Shown: one piece after another, positions 5,036 through 6,037 of the stretch
How positions within the stretch are numbered: position 1 is the stretch's first letter
Layout of the letters: each line of letters opens with the position of its first letter
NCBI GenBank assembly: GCA_025061865.1
Contig: JANXAA010000141.1
Coordinates: 1-6,037 of the forward strand
Origin: Acidobacteriota bacterium
Lineage (GTDB): Bacteria; Acidobacteriota; HRBIN11
Direction of reading: 5' to 3'
DNA: 6,037 nt
Program-made: the position numbers and the translations under genes
The notes under the pieces: model-generated
Seen by the model: only the letters and a program-made list of their open reading frames with translations
Database searches by the model: none
What the model was told of the DNA's origin: nothing

Positions 5036-6037
5036 TTAGAACTGAAGGCGTCCGCCGATCCGGAAAATCCGGGGGGCGATGATCTGAAGGGGCGTGCCGT
5101 AGCCCGGTCCTGTCAGCTCGACAGTGTTCAGGACGACACTGGAGTTCGCCAAGTTGTAACCGTCCAGCATGAGCTCCAGGGACCGCCGGCCGGGGAGCCG
5201 AAAGATCTTCGAGAGGCGCAGGTCCAGTGTGAAGACGGTGTCATACCGGTCCTCACCTGGTCGGACAGCAAACACGGTTACGGGTCCTTGGGTTAGGTCG
5301 ACCGTCAAGAGACGGTTCCGGGGTTGACCCGACTGAATCCGCAGGTTACCGGCCAGGTTGACGTCCCGGGGGAGCAGATAGCTTGCCGACAACTTGAAGA
5401 TGACAGGCCGGTCCCAGTAGGGCTGGCCCTTGGCGTTGACGAGGTTGTTGGGGTCGATGGCCATAGGCCCGATACCGAAGATGTCGAAGCTCGACCCCGG
5501 GGCGACCCGGTTCGACGTCGTGCGGGAAAGCGTCAGGGAAGCCAACATCTGCCACCGGCGGGAGAAGCGCTTTTCGACAGTGACGTCCAGACCCCGGTAA
5601 TTCTGGTCCATTTCCTTAGCGTTACGGACGACGAATCGGTCCTGACCGATGGTCGCCGGGTCTTGGTCATAGACCGTAATCGGGTTCCCCGTGACCGGGT
5701 CCGTCACCGTCGTCGGGACCCAGCGAACGCCGACGTTCTCGATCCCCAGGAGTCGCCGTTCCTGCCGGTACGTGAACGTGAAACTCACCCGGAGGTCCTC
5801 GATGAGCTCTCGGTCGAAACCGACGACGAGTTCATTTGTATACGGCTGTTTGAGGTCCGGCGCCAGGCTCGTCAGGACCCCACCAAAGGCAGAGAGCAGG
5901 GGACCTTCCTCACCTTTCTGGAATTTCTTGTCTCTATTTAGGTCGAGCCAGACGCGAAGTTCGCCGCCCAGCGAGTTTGGGTTTACAGGGTCCGTATCAG
6001 CCGTGCTGATTTGATAGTAGTAACGGGCCAGGTTCAA
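5036..6037 (-). CDS. TonB-dependent-receptor/Oar-like outer-membrane protein, C-terminal barrel, runs off right edge
   Basis: The open frame continues to the window edge with no start in view, so only the last 333 or so residues are present. They are rich in alternating aromatic/hydrophobic beta strands and end in the outer-membrane signature ...IGGRLQF-stop, with a C-terminal Phe for BAM-dependent insertion. Recognisable receptor-type segments are YTNELVVGFDRELIEDLRVS (66-85 of the fragment), QNYRGLDVTVEKRFSRRWQM (145-164), WDRPVIFKLSASYLLP near the last third, and LMLDGYNLANSSVVLNT close to the end. These are typical of the large Oar-like receptors with an N-terminal carboxypeptidase-regulatory domain, whose plug and N-terminus would lie outside. 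A loop with DLNRDKKFQKGE (32-43) has EF-hand-like spacing (D, N, D, then E at position 12) and may bind calcium. The ligand is unknown. It is the first of two codirectional genes with the DUF1028 gene. Confidence 0.87.
   Translation of the reverse strand: MNLARYYYQISTADTDPVNPNSLGGELRVWLDLNRDKKFQKGEEGPLLSAFGGVLTSLAPDLKQPYTNELVVGFDRELIEDLRVSFTFTYRQERRLLGIENVGVRWVPTTVTDPVTGNPITVYDQDPATIGQDRFVVRNAKEMDQNYRGLDVTVEKRFSRRWQMLASLTLSRTTSNRVAPGSSFDIFGIGPMAIDPNNLVNAKGQPYWDRPVIFKLSASYLLPRDVNLAGNLRIQSGQPRNRLLTVDLTQGPVTVFAVRPGEDRYDTVFTLDLRLSKIFRLPGRRSLELMLDGYNLANSSVVLNTVELTGPGYGTPLQIIAPRIFRIGGRLQF

Noticed and set aside
5324..5941. 205-codon plus-strand open frame opposite the outer-membrane protein
   Set aside because: Antisense shadow; the minus-strand reading is clearly a barrel protein.

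Overview
This GC-rich bacterial window holds six recognisable protein genes, one broken gene and several short intergenic repeats or inverted repeats. I see no RNA gene, CRISPR array, transposon or phage gene. The organism is probably Gram-negative: there is a lipoprotein with a lipobox, an exported Ntn-hydrolase-like protein and the C-terminal barrel of a TonB-dependent-receptor/Oar-like outer-membrane protein. That barrel type, with its D-x-N-x-D loop, is common in Acidobacteriota and related metagenomic lineages, but the phylum is only a guess.

Left part (1-1705, minus strand). A TPR lipoprotein with a CsgG/LpoB-like fold (719-1705) lies upstream of, and in the same direction as, a phosphomannomutase/phosphoglucomutase that runs off the left edge (1-574). 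A 144-bp spacer with a degenerate 7-bp tandem repeat separates them. An AT-rich island at about 1718-1748 is the likely promoter of the lipoprotein gene.

Middle part (1706-3925, plus strand). A 404-bp divergent intergenic region carries a second copy of the 7-bp repeat and several small inverted repeats. It leads into a flavin-reductase-like protein (2110-2592). A 138-bp spacer with a crossing (pseudoknot-like) pair of inverted repeats follows, then an NAD(P)H-dependent FMN reductase family protein (2731-3294). Just behind it is a small exported protein gene (3334-3925) whose reading frame is broken at least twice, and perhaps three times. It is annotated as a pseudogene, although sequence error is possible.

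Right part (3948-6037, minus strand). The outer-membrane barrel protein (5036-6037, N-terminus outside the window) is followed by an 11-bp GC-rich hairpin and then a secreted DUF1028 protein with a C-terminal TPR-like region (3948-4961). The DUF1028 gene converges on the broken gene.

Taken together, the window looks like ordinary envelope, sugar-phosphate and flavin-redox housekeeping. I found no convincing new multi-gene system. The items most worth a second look are the multiply frameshifted exported gene, the paired heptad repeats in front of two unrelated genes, and the crossing inverted repeats in the FMN-reductase leader.
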